Translations under genes and position numbers: made by a program
NCBI GenBank assembly: GCA_030431515.1
Contig: JAUIIX010000002.1
Location: 1-64,000 of the forward strand
Reading direction: 5' to 3'
Length of the DNA: 64,000 nucleotides
Source: a bacterium
GTDB taxonomy: Bacteria; Bacteroidota; Ignavibacteria; Kapaibacteriales; UBA2268
Shown here: piece after piece, positions 10,343 to 21,400 of the stretch
Numbering within the stretch: position 1 is the first letter of the stretch
How the letters are laid out: each line of letters opens with the position of its first letter
Notes under the pieces: model-generated
What the model was told of the DNA's origin: nothing
The model's database searches: none
The model's input: the letters and a program-made list of their open reading frames with translations, nothing else

Positions 10343-11539
10343 ATGCCTACAAAGAAAGTATCTAAAAATTTTCAGTTCTACGTTATTACTTTAATAACAT
10401 TAACATCAGTATTAGGAATCACTTCGGTTCCACCTGCCTTTCCAGCAATTGCTGAATACTTCAATGTCCCAATTAATAAGATTGGTATTCTAATGGGTGT
10501 ATTCACAATGCCAGGTATAATTTTAACTCCTATTTTTGGCTTTTTAGCAGATAAATATTCTCGTCAAGTTATATTAATTCCCTCACTACTCATATTTGCA
10601 GCAGCAGGATTTGCTTGTGCATTTTCCAATTCATTCGAAATGCTTCTTATTTTCAGAACGCTACAAGGTGTTGGTACTGCGTCACTTGGTTCGTTAAATA
10701 TATCTTTAATTGGTGATATATTTGAAAAAAATCAAATTGGTAAATACGCTGGTTTAAATAATATGGTATTATCATTTGGAACTGCACTTTTCCCTGTTAT
10801 TGGTGGAGTTCTAACTTTAATTTCATGGAATACAGTGTTTTATCTACCTCTTTTTTCAGTATTAGTAGTTGTATTTTATATAATTGCATTCAAAGATACT
10901 AAAAGCAAAAGCCAAAATATAACAATAAAGAAAATTGTCAGTGGATTTAAAGATAAAGAGTTTAGAAAGTTAAGCTTATTTAATATATTAAGTTATGTAT
11001 TGGTAATTGGTAGCGTATTTACTTACTTACCTTTTCATTTAAAATATAATTATAATATGACTTCTAAAGATACAGGAATATATTTATTTATTATGTCATT
11101 AGCGGCAGCATTTTCGGCAATATTTCTTGATAAATTAATAAAAGCAATAAGCGAAAAAGGAATTCTTAAACTACAATTTTTAATATTTGCGATAGTTACA
11201 TTATTAATTCCATTTCTAACTCCTACAACAATTTACATAGCTGTTATTTTCTATGGTGCTGCTTATGGAGTTAGCTTACCAAGTATGCAATATTGGATAT
11301 TACAAATATCAAATTCAGAAAACAGAGCATCTTTTACATCAATTCATAGAGCTATATCCCAACTTGGTCAAACAATAGGACCTATTACATTTGGATATAT
11401 AGCTTCTTCACTTTCATTAGCTAATTCAGTTGATGAGATATTTTATTTCGGTGCTGGTCTAGCACTATTTTCATTGATTTTAAGTATTTTTATATTAACA
11501 AATAATTCAAACATTAATAAAGGGGTGTCAAATGTTTAA
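10343..11539 (+). CDS. MFS transporter
   Basis: 12-TM pattern, GFLADKYSRQ loop 2-3 motif. Confidence 0.9.
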   Translation: MPTKKVSKNFQFYVITLITLTSVLGITSVPPAFPAIAEYFNVPINKIGILMGVFTMPGIILTPIFGFLADKYSRQVILIPSLLIFAAAGFACAFSNSFEMLLIFRTLQGVGTASLGSLNISLIGDIFEKNQIGKYAGLNNMVLSFGTALFPVIGGVLTLISWNTVFYLPLFSVLVVVFYIIAFKDTKSKSQNITIKKIVSGFKDKEFRKLSLFNILSYVLVIGSVFTYLPFHLKYNYNMTSKDTGIYLFIMSLAAAFSAIFLDKLIKAISEKGILKLQFLIFAIVTLLIPFLTPTTIYIAVIFYGAAYGVSLPSMQYWILQISNSENRASFTSIHRAISQLGQTIGPITFGYIASSLSLANSVDEIFYFGAGLALFSLILSIFILTNNSNINKGVSNV

Positions 11540-13991
11540 ACTAAAAACATTTATTATGCTGACTGTAATGTTAGCAACTGTATTCTCTTACTCTGCATTC
11601 TCTGCAGTAGTAAAAGGAACTATAATTGAAGAAAGTTCTGATGAAGGGCTTAGAAATGTAACAATTCTAATTAAAGAATTGAATCTAAGAGCAAACTCAG
11701 ATTCAAAAGGAAATTTCACTTTTAAAAATGTCAAAAGTGGAGAATACACTATTGAGATTTATGGAAATGGAGTTGAAAGAATATCTAGTAAAATGACTGT
11801 AAAAGATGGAGATAATGACTTCGATTTTAAAGTTAATTATAAATTAGTTCAACTAAGTGATATGGAAGTTTATTCATCTAGCCGTAGATTGCAAAAAATA
11901 ACTGAAGCCCCTTCAGCTATTTCTATAATAACTTCTGACCAATTGCAAAAAGCAACTTCTCACGGGCAAATAGGTAAAACTATGGAGCATTTACCTGGTG
12001 TTGATGTAGTTCAATCTGGTATGAATGATTTTAATATCAACACTCGTGGGTTTAACAACTCTATTAATAGAAGAACATTAGTATTGATAGATGGTAGAGA
12101 TCCATCAACTCCTATGCTAAACTTAGTAGAGTGGAACTCACTTCAAACTAATTTATCTGACATAAAAAGTATTGAAGTAGTTAGAGGTCCTGGCTCAGCT
12201 TTATATGGTATGAATGCATATAATGGTGTTATTAATATCACTACAAATAGTCCTAAAGATGTACAAGGTACAATGATTAATGTAGGTGGTGGAGAATATA
12301 ATACCTTCAGAACAAATATCCGTCATGCTGGGAGTTTCTTAGATAACTTTTACTATAAAGTTACTGCAGGATATAGCACTCAAGACCAAGCTTGGGTAAA
12401 ATCGAGAGATACAGCAAATGGTGGAAGATTAGAGTATGATGGTTTAAAACCAGATTTAGTTGATAATCCATACGCTTCAAGAAAGGGGTTTGGAGCAATC
12501 ACTAATATTGACACTCTAATAAATAATCATAAAAATGCTTTTAATATGCAAAGTACTTTTAGATTAGATTATGAATTAAGTGATAATGAAGTAATAACTG
12601 GAGAAATTGGTGTTTCTGAGTATGGGAATGAATATTTTGTAAATCAAACAGGAAGAATCCTAATTCCACAAATTCAAAGCCCTTATGTTAGATTTGCGTA
12701 CAACTCAAATCATTGGAGCTTAAATACACATTGGAGAAAGAGATATGCTCCAGTTCCTCAGGTGGTTATGAATTATCCCGTTTCTTCTGGAGAAAATTCT
12801 GACGCTATTCTTGCAGATTTACAATGGAACGATAATTACTTTAATAATAAATTAAAGGTAATAACTGGTGCATCTTTTGAGTATCAATCAATCATAACTG
12901 CAGCAGGAGGATCCGAAGCATTATTATCACCTGACAGTATTAACCATAATTTCTCAAGTGTTTATGGACAATTAGAGTATGACTTATTAAAAAATCTACA
13001 AATTGTATTTGCAGGTAGAATTGATGCATCTTCACTTTTTGAAACACAATTTTCTCCAAAAGCCGCTTTAGTGTGGACGCCAGTTACAGATCATACTTTA
13101 AGATTTACTGTAAATAGATCTTTCCTAAGACCAAGTTATCCTGAATACTCTAGACTATCATTAGCTGCTGCTAATGTAAATTTCCAAATAATAGATACTA
13201 TGATTGCAAATGAATTTGGAATTGATCCTCTTGGCTTAGGTTCATTAAGACAATTAAATGTTGGAAATCCAGAAATAGGTGTAGAAACTGCTTGGTCTTA
13301 TGAAATAGGTTATAAAGGAGTTGTAAACGAAAGAATGTTTATAACTACTGATGTATATTTTAATCAGAGGAGTAATTTTATTTCAAACCCTTTAGGTGGT
13401 TTAACTCCAAACGTATTCCTACCTATTAGATACGAAAATGATCAAGCTAATTTAAGATTAAAAGAAGAGTTGAATAAGCTTGATTCTGCTTTATTTGATA
13501 GGTTCTCAACACATCCAACATCTGGTGAAGCTGGTTTCTTTATAGCACCTGCAAATATAGGATTAGTAAACGAGTATGGGGCTGAAATAGGAATTAATTA
13601 TTACGTATTAGATAATTTATTATTAACTGGAAATTATGCTTATTTAGGATTTGAAGTAATAGAAAATGAAGCAAAAACAAATAAGATATTACCTAATACT
13701 AGTCCGCATAGGATAAATCTTGGAGCTGAGTTTAATAGCAAAGTTGCTTCACTTCCATTTAATATAAGATTAAATGTTAGAGGAAGTCAAGAATTCAAAT
13801 GGATTGCTGGTTTATTCGAGGGTACAGTTCCAGAATACTGGGTAGTTAATTTATCAGGAGATATTAATTTAACTAAAGATTTAAACTTCGGATTCAATGT
13901 ATTTAATCTATTAGATAGAAGACATTACCAAATCTTTGGAGGTACAATTTTACAAAGATATGCAACTGCAAATCTAACTTATGAATTTTAA
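11532..13991 (+). CDS. TonB-dependent receptor with N-terminal carboxypeptidase-regulatory-like domain
   Basis: Plug domain IEVVRGPGSALYGMNAYNGVINITT; C-terminal aromatic residue; CarboxypepD_reg-like N-terminus. Confidence 0.93.
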   Translation: MFKLKTFIMLTVMLATVFSYSAFSAVVKGTIIEESSDEGLRNVTILIKELNLRANSDSKGNFTFKNVKSGEYTIEIYGNGVERISSKMTVKDGDNDFDFKVNYKLVQLSDMEVYSSSRRLQKITEAPSAISIITSDQLQKATSHGQIGKTMEHLPGVDVVQSGMNDFNINTRGFNNSINRRTLVLIDGRDPSTPMLNLVEWNSLQTNLSDIKSIEVVRGPGSALYGMNAYNGVINITTNSPKDVQGTMINVGGGEYNTFRTNIRHAGSFLDNFYYKVTAGYSTQDQAWVKSRDTANGGRLEYDGLKPDLVDNPYASRKGFGAITNIDTLINNHKNAFNMQSTFRLDYELSDNEVITGEIGVSEYGNEYFVNQTGRILIPQIQSPYVRFAYNSNHWSLNTHWRKRYAPVPQVVMNYPVSSGENSDAILADLQWNDNYFNNKLKVITGASFEYQSIITAAGGSEALLSPDSINHNFSSVYGQLEYDLLKNLQIVFAGRIDASSLFETQFSPKAALVWTPVTDHTLRFTVNRSFLRPSYPEYSRLSLAAANVNFQIIDTMIANEFGIDPLGLGSLRQLNVGNPEIGVETAWSYEIGYKGVVNERMFITTDVYFNQRSNFISNPLGGLTPNVFLPIRYENDQANLRLKEELNKLDSALFDRFSTHPTSGEAGFFIAPANIGLVNEYGAEIGINYYVLDNLLLTGNYAYLGFEVIENEAKTNKILPNTSPHRINLGAEFNSKVASLPFNIRLNVRGSQEFKWIAGLFEGTVPEYWVVNLSGDINLTKDLNFGFNVFNLLDRRHYQIFGGTILQRYATANLTYEF

Positions 13992-14020
13992 TTTAGAAAT
14001 AAATAATTAATTTTTCAAAA

Positions 14021-14049
14021 GGGCTGTCAGAAATGATAGCCCTTTTTTT
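14021..14049 (+). terminator. rho-independent terminator after TonB-dependent receptor
   Basis: GGGCTGTCA-GAAA-TGATAGCCC followed by TTTTTTT. Confidence 0.9.
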
Positions 14050-14202
14050 ATTATTTAATTTTTATAAATATAAGTTTAAAAATCTATATACCCATTTAGA
14101 TTATCTTAAGTTAGGCAGAATTATTTACTAGTACTTCAATCAAAGTAAATTATCTTCATTTAAAAATTAAATCATTCTGAAACAAGTTCAAGATGAATAA
14201 GA

Positions 14203-14901
14203 TTACTTTAAAAATTGTGGGAGTTCGGATATTGCTTTGTTGTAGTCTTCGGGTATTCCTATATCTATGAAGTAGGAGTCTGAAACAAGAGTTGATATTT
14301 TTATTTTTTGTATCTGATTTTCTAATATTTCTTTTTCAAATGAGAATTTTTCTTCGCTTGGGAAATATTTTAATATGCTTTTGTTGATGATATAGATTCC
14401 GCAGTTTACTACACCTTCTTCAATTTCTTTTTTTTCTTTGAAATCGATTACTTTGCTGTTTTCAATTTCCATTGTACCATATCTGTATGGTTTTTGTATT
14501 ATTTTTGAGCCAATTGTGATGTCTGAGCGAGTTTTAAGATGTAGTTCGACCAATTTGTCGTAATCTATATTAAAAAAAGTGTCACCGTTCAGTATTACTA
14601 TATTCTCAAAATCTGGGATTTGCGATAATGCTTTTTTAATTGCTCCGCCTGTTCCTAATGGTTCTTCTTCTATGATATATTTTAATTCTGTATTTTTGAA
14701 ATAATCAACTATAAGATTGTGATTAAATCCTACTGATAAGAAAATATTATTAATTTTGAATTTTTTTAGTTGATGGATAGGGTAGTCAAGAAATACTTTA
14801 TCGCTTATAGGCATTAGTGGTTTTGGGGTATCTTTACTTATTGATTTTAAACGAGTACCTAATCCACCAGCTAATATTATTGCTCCACTTACAGAGTCCA
14901 T
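14203..14901 (-). CDS. hddC: nucleotidyltransferase, HddC-like (D-glycero-D-manno-heptose-1-P guanylyltransferase family)
   Basis: AIILAGGLGTRLKSISKDTPKPLMPI motif; next to an HddA-like GHMP kinase. Confidence 0.8.
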   Translation of the reverse strand: MDSVSGAIILAGGLGTRLKSISKDTPKPLMPISDKVFLDYPIHQLKKFKINNIFLSVGFNHNLIVDYFKNTELKYIIEEEPLGTGGAIKKALSQIPDFENIVILNGDTFFNIDYDKLVELHLKTRSDITIGSKIIQKPYRYGTMEIENSKVIDFKEKKEIEEGVVNCGIYIINKSILKYFPSEEKFSFEKEILENQIQKIKISTLVSDSYFIDIGIPEDYNKAISELPQFLK

Positions 14902-15914
14902 GAAGAAATTCCTTTGATAGTAAAGTTGTATCTTCTAAATTCTCCACCAAATTCTTTTAGTGAGTCGATTACTTTATATCTTGTATTATCAGGGCAGAAA
15001 AACATCATAAATCCGCCACCACCAGCACCAGAAATTTTACCACCGCTGGCACCATTCTCTCGAGCAGTATTATAAATCTTGTCTATCACTGGATTTGAGA
15101 TTTCATTAGCAAGTTGTTTTTTGTATTTCCAACCAAAATCTAATATCTCCCCTACATGATAAATATCACCTTTTAGCAAAGTTTCTTTCATTTTTTGGGC
15201 TTGCTCTTTTAGTTTGTGCATTCCCTCGAGTGAACTTTTATTTTTAGAAATTATATTTCTTGTTTGCGATTCAATAATATTTGCTGAAAGCCGAGATGTA
15301 CCAGTGTAATATATTAGAAGATTAAAATTTAATTCATCTATATATTCCTGTTTCAAAGGCAAAGGATTAACTATAACTTTGTCATTATCTAAAAATTCCA
15401 TAAAGTTAATACCACCAAAAGTAGCTGCATATTGATCTTGTTTCCCACCAGCCATATTTAAGTCTAATCTTTCAATTTCATAAGCAAGATGTGCAATATC
15501 ATATTCACCAAGTGGAAGTTTCAGCCATTCTGTAAATGCACCTATAATTGATACTGTTAGTGTTGATGATGTTCCTAAACCCGAACCAGCAGGAGCATCG
15601 ACATAAGTTGATAACTCAAAGGAAAGTGGTTCATTGTTATTAAATTCTTTGATTATCCTATTATAAACACCTTTTTGGAGGTTTAAATCTCCGTCTATAT
15701 CAAGAATTTTATCCGCATCTAATTCAATTCTTTTATTTCTGTCAATTGCATTAAATATTATTTTACCATTGTTTAATGGTTTTATTGTGCTGTATGCGTA
15801 AAGGTTTATTGAGGCATTGAGTACAGAACCACCGAATTGATCGGAATATGGGCTTACATCTGTGCCACCGCCTGCTAAACCAATTCTTAAAGGAGCTTTT
15901 GATCTAATTAACAT
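14889..15914 (-). CDS. hddA: GHMP kinase, D-glycero-D-manno-heptose 7-phosphate kinase-like
   Basis: RSKAPLRIGLAGGGTDVSPYSDQFGGSVLNASI and GSGLGTSSTLTVSIIGAF; start moved to the internal ATG at 15914 (ORF track 15950). Confidence 0.85.
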   Translation of the reverse strand: MLIRSKAPLRIGLAGGGTDVSPYSDQFGGSVLNASINLYAYSTIKPLNNGKIIFNAIDRNKRIELDADKILDIDGDLNLQKGVYNRIIKEFNNNEPLSFELSTYVDAPAGSGLGTSSTLTVSIIGAFTEWLKLPLGEYDIAHLAYEIERLDLNMAGGKQDQYAATFGGINFMEFLDNDKVIVNPLPLKQEYIDELNFNLLIYYTGTSRLSANIIESQTRNIISKNKSSLEGMHKLKEQAQKMKETLLKGDIYHVGEILDFGWKYKKQLANEISNPVIDKIYNTARENGASGGKISGAGGGGFMMFFCPDNTRYKVIDSLKEFGGEFRRYNFTIKGISSWTL

Positions 15915-15915
15915 A

Positions 15916-16677
15916 TTACAATCTATAAAATATCGAAATATTATAAACAAGTGTGAACAAACTGATTTCAGTTTTTTCTTGAACTAAACCACTGGTAAGA
16001 AGTTCTCCATAAGCATCATCTCTTCCAAGAAGATTAACTAAATTTAAAGCTGCACTAATATTGATACCAAATTCTTTGTCAATTTCGCCTTCTGCTCCAA
16101 TTCTAAATGCACCGCCTAATCTAAAAGCATCATCTTTCAGACTTTTATCTAAAATTGTAGTTTTATTTCTATCTAAAATATTTTGAAATTCTGATTTAAA
16201 ATTTGAATTATTAATGAAGTTAAATCTTACTTCTGGACCTAAATAAATATTCGTATTAGCTAAAGGAATCCTAAATACTTTGTAATATGCACCAAGATAA
16301 GGTGTTAATAGGTTTTGATCATTTCTATAATTTACTACAGATGAACTAGATATTGTGTATTGTTCTTTTGAAGTCATTGAAGCATATTCAACCCCAAGAG
16401 CAAAATAATAATTTTCAAGTTTTTCTGGGATATATGTTATTCTAAAATCTAAAGCTACTTGTGCTCCATCAAAACTACCACCACTGATATAGTCATCTTC
16501 GTTATCAAAATTAATTGTATTTCTTGCAGGGTGGTCAAATAGAACTGAATGAGTTGATATACCAGCTGAATACATCCAAGGTGTTTTATACTTAAAAACA
16601 TCTCTATAATTTTTTATCTGAGAGAAGCTTGTATTTACAAAAAGTAAAGATAATATGATTATTAATATTTTTTTCAT
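15916..16677 (-). CDS. secreted outer-membrane beta-barrel-like protein
   Basis: Signal peptide (ends SFSQ), beta pattern, hydrophobic terminal strand. Confidence 0.65.
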   Translation of the reverse strand: MKKILIIILSLLFVNTSFSQIKNYRDVFKYKTPWMYSAGISTHSVLFDHPARNTINFDNEDDYISGGSFDGAQVALDFRITYIPEKLENYYFALGVEYASMTSKEQYTISSSSVVNYRNDQNLLTPYLGAYYKVFRIPLANTNIYLGPEVRFNFINNSNFKSEFQNILDRNKTTILDKSLKDDAFRLGGAFRIGAEGEIDKEFGINISAALNLVNLLGRDDAYGELLTSGLVQEKTEISLFTLVYNISIFYRL

Positions 16678-16678
16678 T

Positions 16679-17632
16679 TTATATTTGCTCTTTGATTGAA
16701 TAATTTTGATCTTTAGCAGAATTTCTTACTAACATTTCACCTAATAATCCCATAGATACAAATTGGACACCAACAATTATTAATGCTATCCCAAGTATTG
16801 CTAAAGGTCTTTCACTTATATATGTTAAACCAAGCATCCATTCTATAGTTAAATATATATCAATTCCTAAACCGACAAAAACACATAAAAAACCTAAAGT
16901 CCCAAATAAATGTAATGGTCTTTTAATAAAACGTGTTAAAAATATAACAGTTATTAAATCTAAGAATCCTTTTAGAAATCTTGAGGCACCAAATTTAGAA
17001 ATCCCATGTTTTCTTGGATGATGTAATACAGGTATTTCTGTTACTTTAAATCCATCTCTGAAAGATAGAGCAGGCAAGAATCTATGCATTTCTCCATAAA
17101 CATTTAATGATTTTGCTGCTTCATTTGTATATGCTTTTAAACCACAATTAAAATCATGTAATTTTATTCCAGCAGCTTTTGAAGTTACCCAGTTAAAGAA
17201 TTTAGATGGTAATGTTTTCGAAATTGGATCATATCGTTTCTTTTTCCACCCAGAAACTAAGTCATATCCTTCATTAATCTTATTTACAAGGTTCTCTAAC
17301 TCATTAGGGTCATCTTGTAGGTCTGCATCCATTGTGATAATTATATCGCCCTCAGCTCGTTTAAAGCCAACCGATAATGCAGCAGACTTTCCATAGTTAC
17401 GTCTAAATCTTATAGATTTGAATTTATTATTTTCTTTACAGATTTTTTTAATAATTTCATAAGATTTATCAGTAGATCCATCATCAATAAAAATTACCTC
17501 CCAACTATCAACAGCAATTTTAGTTAAGTTGAATGTAAGTAATTTGCTTAATTCTTCTAATGAATCTTCTTCATTTAAAAGAGGAATTACGACTGAAATA
17601 TATAAATTATCTTTTTGAATTTCTTCTTTCAT
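16679..17632 (-). CDS. family 2 glycosyltransferase (polyprenyl-phosphate glycosyltransferase-like) with two C-terminal TM helices
   Basis: VVIPLLNEEDSLEEL, DDGSTDKSYEI, DADLQDDP, C-terminal TM pair. Confidence 0.92.
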   Translation of the reverse strand: MKEEIQKDNLYISVVIPLLNEEDSLEELSKLLTFNLTKIAVDSWEVIFIDDGSTDKSYEIIKKICKENNKFKSIRFRRNYGKSAALSVGFKRAEGDIIITMDADLQDDPNELENLVNKINEGYDLVSGWKKKRYDPISKTLPSKFFNWVTSKAAGIKLHDFNCGLKAYTNEAAKSLNVYGEMHRFLPALSFRDGFKVTEIPVLHHPRKHGISKFGASRFLKGFLDLITVIFLTRFIKRPLHLFGTLGFLCVFVGLGIDIYLTIEWMLGLTYISERPLAILGIALIIVGVQFVSMGLLGEMLVRNSAKDQNYSIKEQI

Positions 17633-17642
17633 TAATTAATTT

Positions 17643-18386
17643 TTATTCTACAATTAACTTTTTAGTTAAAACGTAATCATTGTTAAATAATTTTAAAAAA
17701 TAAGTGCCAGGAGTATAATTTGATACATTTAATTTAGATTGAGTAAAATCTAATACTTTAATCCCTTCCAAATTATACAGTTCCCCTCTACTAAATTGAG
17801 AATCAATAATTACAATATTATTAGTCGGATTAGGGTATAAATTAATATTATCATCTTTGATTTTAACTGAATTTATATTTGTGTTATACCAAACTAATAA
17901 TTTTAGATTTAAAGAAGGTACTAAGTCGTTATCCCAAAAATATGATTCAGATTTCATTAAATCAATATTTATAAATTGACCACCTGCTTCATCTTGTATT
18001 TTAGCAGAATCAATATTGATACCTGATAATTCCCATTTGATAGTGAATTTACGACCGCCGTCCAACCAAACTCTAAAATTATGTGTGTGTTGTATATCTT
18101 CAGTTGGGTAAGGAATTAAATCTAAATTACCCCAAACTTGACTTGTTAAATTTGAATCATAATAATTAAGTAATGTAGAGATATAATATGGAGAAGGTGG
18201 AGGAGCGTTAATTGTAAATATTTCATTTAAATCTTCATCCCATCCAAAAGTTGCATCTTGATGTAAACCAAAAATCAAATCACTTCCTTTGTCACCATCT
18301 TCTGTTTCAAAAGATAGTTTAATTTGTGTTCCTTGTGCAAATGAAGCAGAATAACACAATAATATTATTAGAATATATTTTAACAT
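17643..18386 (-). CDS. T9SS-sorted secreted protein made essentially of one recurrent module plus CTD
   Basis: Signal peptide; NLYPNPTNN...YFLKLFNNDYVLTKKLIVE type-A sorting-like end. Confidence 0.8.
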   Translation of the reverse strand: MLKYILIILLCYSASFAQGTQIKLSFETEDGDKGSDLIFGLHQDATFGWDEDLNEIFTINAPPPSPYYISTLLNYYDSNLTSQVWGNLDLIPYPTEDIQHTHNFRVWLDGGRKFTIKWELSGINIDSAKIQDEAGGQFINIDLMKSESYFWDNDLVPSLNLKLLVWYNTNINSVKIKDDNINLYPNPTNNIVIIDSQFSRGELYNLEGIKVLDFTQSKLNVSNYTPGTYFLKLFNNDYVLTKKLIVE

Positions 18387-18404
18387 AGTTTTCCTTTAAA
18401 ATAT

Positions 18405-18434
18405 AAATGGACAACTATTGCTAGCTGTCCATTT
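18405..18434 (-). terminator. hairpin after the 1120-aa T9SS protein gene
   Basis: AAATGGACA / TGTCCATTT inverted repeat immediately downstream. Confidence 0.5.
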
Positions 18435-18459
18435 ATTATTAATAACTTATTAGCATTAT

Positions 18460-21400
18460 TTATTTAACAATACTAATTTTTTGAGTAGTAACGTTAGCAC
18501 CAGCTTCAATTCTTACGATGTAATTACCAACAGTTAAGTTGTTTACATCATAGTTGATAGTATAAGTACCAGCATTTACATTATTATTTAATACTGTAGC
18601 AACTTTGTTACCAATAGCATCAAATAAAGAAATAGTTACAAATTCATCGTTTGCAATTGTATAAGCAATGTTTACAACACCACTTTCGTTAGCAGGGTTA
18701 GGATAAACATCGATACCGAATTGGTTATCAACTGTTTCAGTTCTATTAACAACGATAGCGTTAGAGATTGAGTTTTCAATCATAACATTACCATTAGTAC
18801 CTTTTGCAATAGTACCATAAACTTCACCAGTAACTGCATCAGAGAAAGTTAAGTCTTTATCAGCATATTTTACACTGATTGATAATGGATATTCAACACC
18901 TTGTAAATTAATTACAGTTTCGTTAACATTATCAACTTTGTAATCACCTCTAAATCTAACATCAAATACTTCAGTAGGAGGTACTGGAGGTAATTGATAT
19001 TTTTCAATATCAGTGTTTTTATCAGCTAAGAATAATTGACCATTATGAGCTTTATTATCTCTAATTTCAATTTTAGTTGAATTAGCATATACATCGTTTC
19101 TTGAATTTTTTCTACCAGTAATAACTTTTAAGTTATTTTGCTCTAAATGGTAGTAACCATTATCGTTAACTTTGATCCAGTAACCTAAACCAGGTAAAAT
19201 AGTAGAAACTTCTTCATAACCTTGATCAGTAACATATCTCCAAACTCCATACTCTAATGTATATTCTACATCTGGAGTAGTACCGTTAAATGCATCAAAT
19301 TCAATATTTTCAACACTAACTGGAGTAGAAATAGCACCAACTGTATTCCATCCACCTCTACCTTTAGAACCAGGATATACTCTTGGAGCATTACCTTTAT
19401 CTACAGAGATTTCAGAGATATAAGTACCAGCAAATGATTTATCTACTGTACTTGAATACTTCATGAAGTAACCAATACCTACTCTTAATATCTCATCTTG
19501 TTGATAAGTAGAAGGAGTGAAGAAAATTGGTTTGTTAATTACATTCGGGTAGAATGTTTTGTAGTTTTGGTTAACTGCACTTACAGGTAAAGATAAGAAA
19601 TTCCAACCTTCTTTGATAATTGGGTTACCAAATTCATCAACGAATTGAACTTCTCTAGGTAAAGTATATTCAATTAAGAATTCATTTACTCTTTGATCCT
19701 GAATAGTGTAAGAACGTTTAAACTGACCTAAAGAGTTAGCAGTTCTCATATTTACTGAAGGGAATAATTGTCCATTTTCAGTATCTCTTAAGAATAACTC
19801 AGAACCAGGTAAAAATTGTCTAGTATCCCATTCAACTACAACTGGATAATTTTCATCACCATTTTCGTCAAATTTAACATAATAAACGATTGATTGATTA
19901 GTATCAAAGTTACTTCTGATATCTCTTGATGCAGAACGAGGAACTTCATCATAAGCAGCCCAATCACCGAAACCGTATTGAGAACCTTTAATGTCATTAC
20001 CATTAGCATCTTTTAATGGATTACCTTGAGCATCTAACGCATAGAATCTAGCACCAAAACCAGTTAATGGAGATCCGTAAGCATACTCACCATATAGTGT
20101 ATCAACTGCATCTGTTGCTCTATGACCAGTACCAAAAATGATATTAGTTTTGTCTGGACCAGGGTTTCCAGGTACAGAACCTCTAGAGTTATAGATATCT
20201 AAATTAATACCTGCAACATTACCTAAACCTTCAATACCTTCTTGAGGCGTTCTGAAATAGATAAAGATAACTTTCAATCTTGTAACTTGGTTTAAAGCAT
20301 AATCTGAAGATATTGTAATATATCCTTCATACATACCAGCTCTTTCAGGAGTATTAGTTAATTTACTTGGATCACAAATAATTTTAAAAAATACTCTACC
20401 AGGATTACCATTAGGATCATTAAGTTCCTCATCAGGTTGTACACCATCAATAGAAACACTACCTAAAGTACCATTATCCACATAATTAAAAGTAGCTCTT
20501 CTTGTACGACTTGGAACAACATTTCTACCTTTTGAAGAAACAGTTTGTACTTCTAACCACTCTTGGTCTGTTTCAATAGTAACATTTTCAATACGAGTAT
20601 TAGTAGTTAAATTAACTAATTCAAACTCTCTTTCAGCAACTATTGGGTCTATTGAATTAGAATCAATTGTTAAAGGATCAGCAACAGCCATCTCAATAAT
20701 TTCATTGAAATTACCTTTCTTAATTTCAACTAATTGTTCTGGTTGACCAATTTGTCTTTCCATTATATAATTGAACTGTGGTAATGCTTGCATCAATCTA
20801 ACATAAATAACACCAGGTAAAGTTGGATTATCAATTGGAGTAACTCTATTTTCATCATAGTTATTTATACCAGCTAATCCAGGTGTTTTTGGATCTTCAC
20901 TTGGTGGTATATTATAATAATTGTGTTTAGTTACAGGCCAATATGTATCAAAACCAGGATATAATGAAGTTCTATAAGAATTAGGTTGAACTTGATCTAA
21001 ATGAGCTTTCCACTCGATAAATGGAGCATGTTCAGTAACATTATAATCATTATATATAATTTCTTCATTATCAATTATTAATTGAGATACAATAATACCT
21101 GCATCATTAATTTGTTGATTTCTGTAAGGTCTAACTCTCATTTTAATATAACATAGTACTCTATAATCATCATGAGCCGGCAAAGCAACACCATTTGAAG
21201 TACCAGTAATAGTTAATTTCATACCACCTTTTGATACATCTACTGATTTAGAAGGATCTACTAAATATGTTCTATATCTATCAGATTCTTCATAATCCAT
21301 AGAAATATTCCAATCCTTAGCATCACAAGGTTCGTCAGTTCCAACTCTTTCTTGCTCTTTAAAGATTCTTGGATGCTCAGTTACTATTCCTAATGGTTGA

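Noticed and set aside
14203-17632. Possible full LPS O-antigen locus
   Set aside because: Only hddA/hddC-like and one GT2 gene present; no Wzx/Wzy or further transferases in the block
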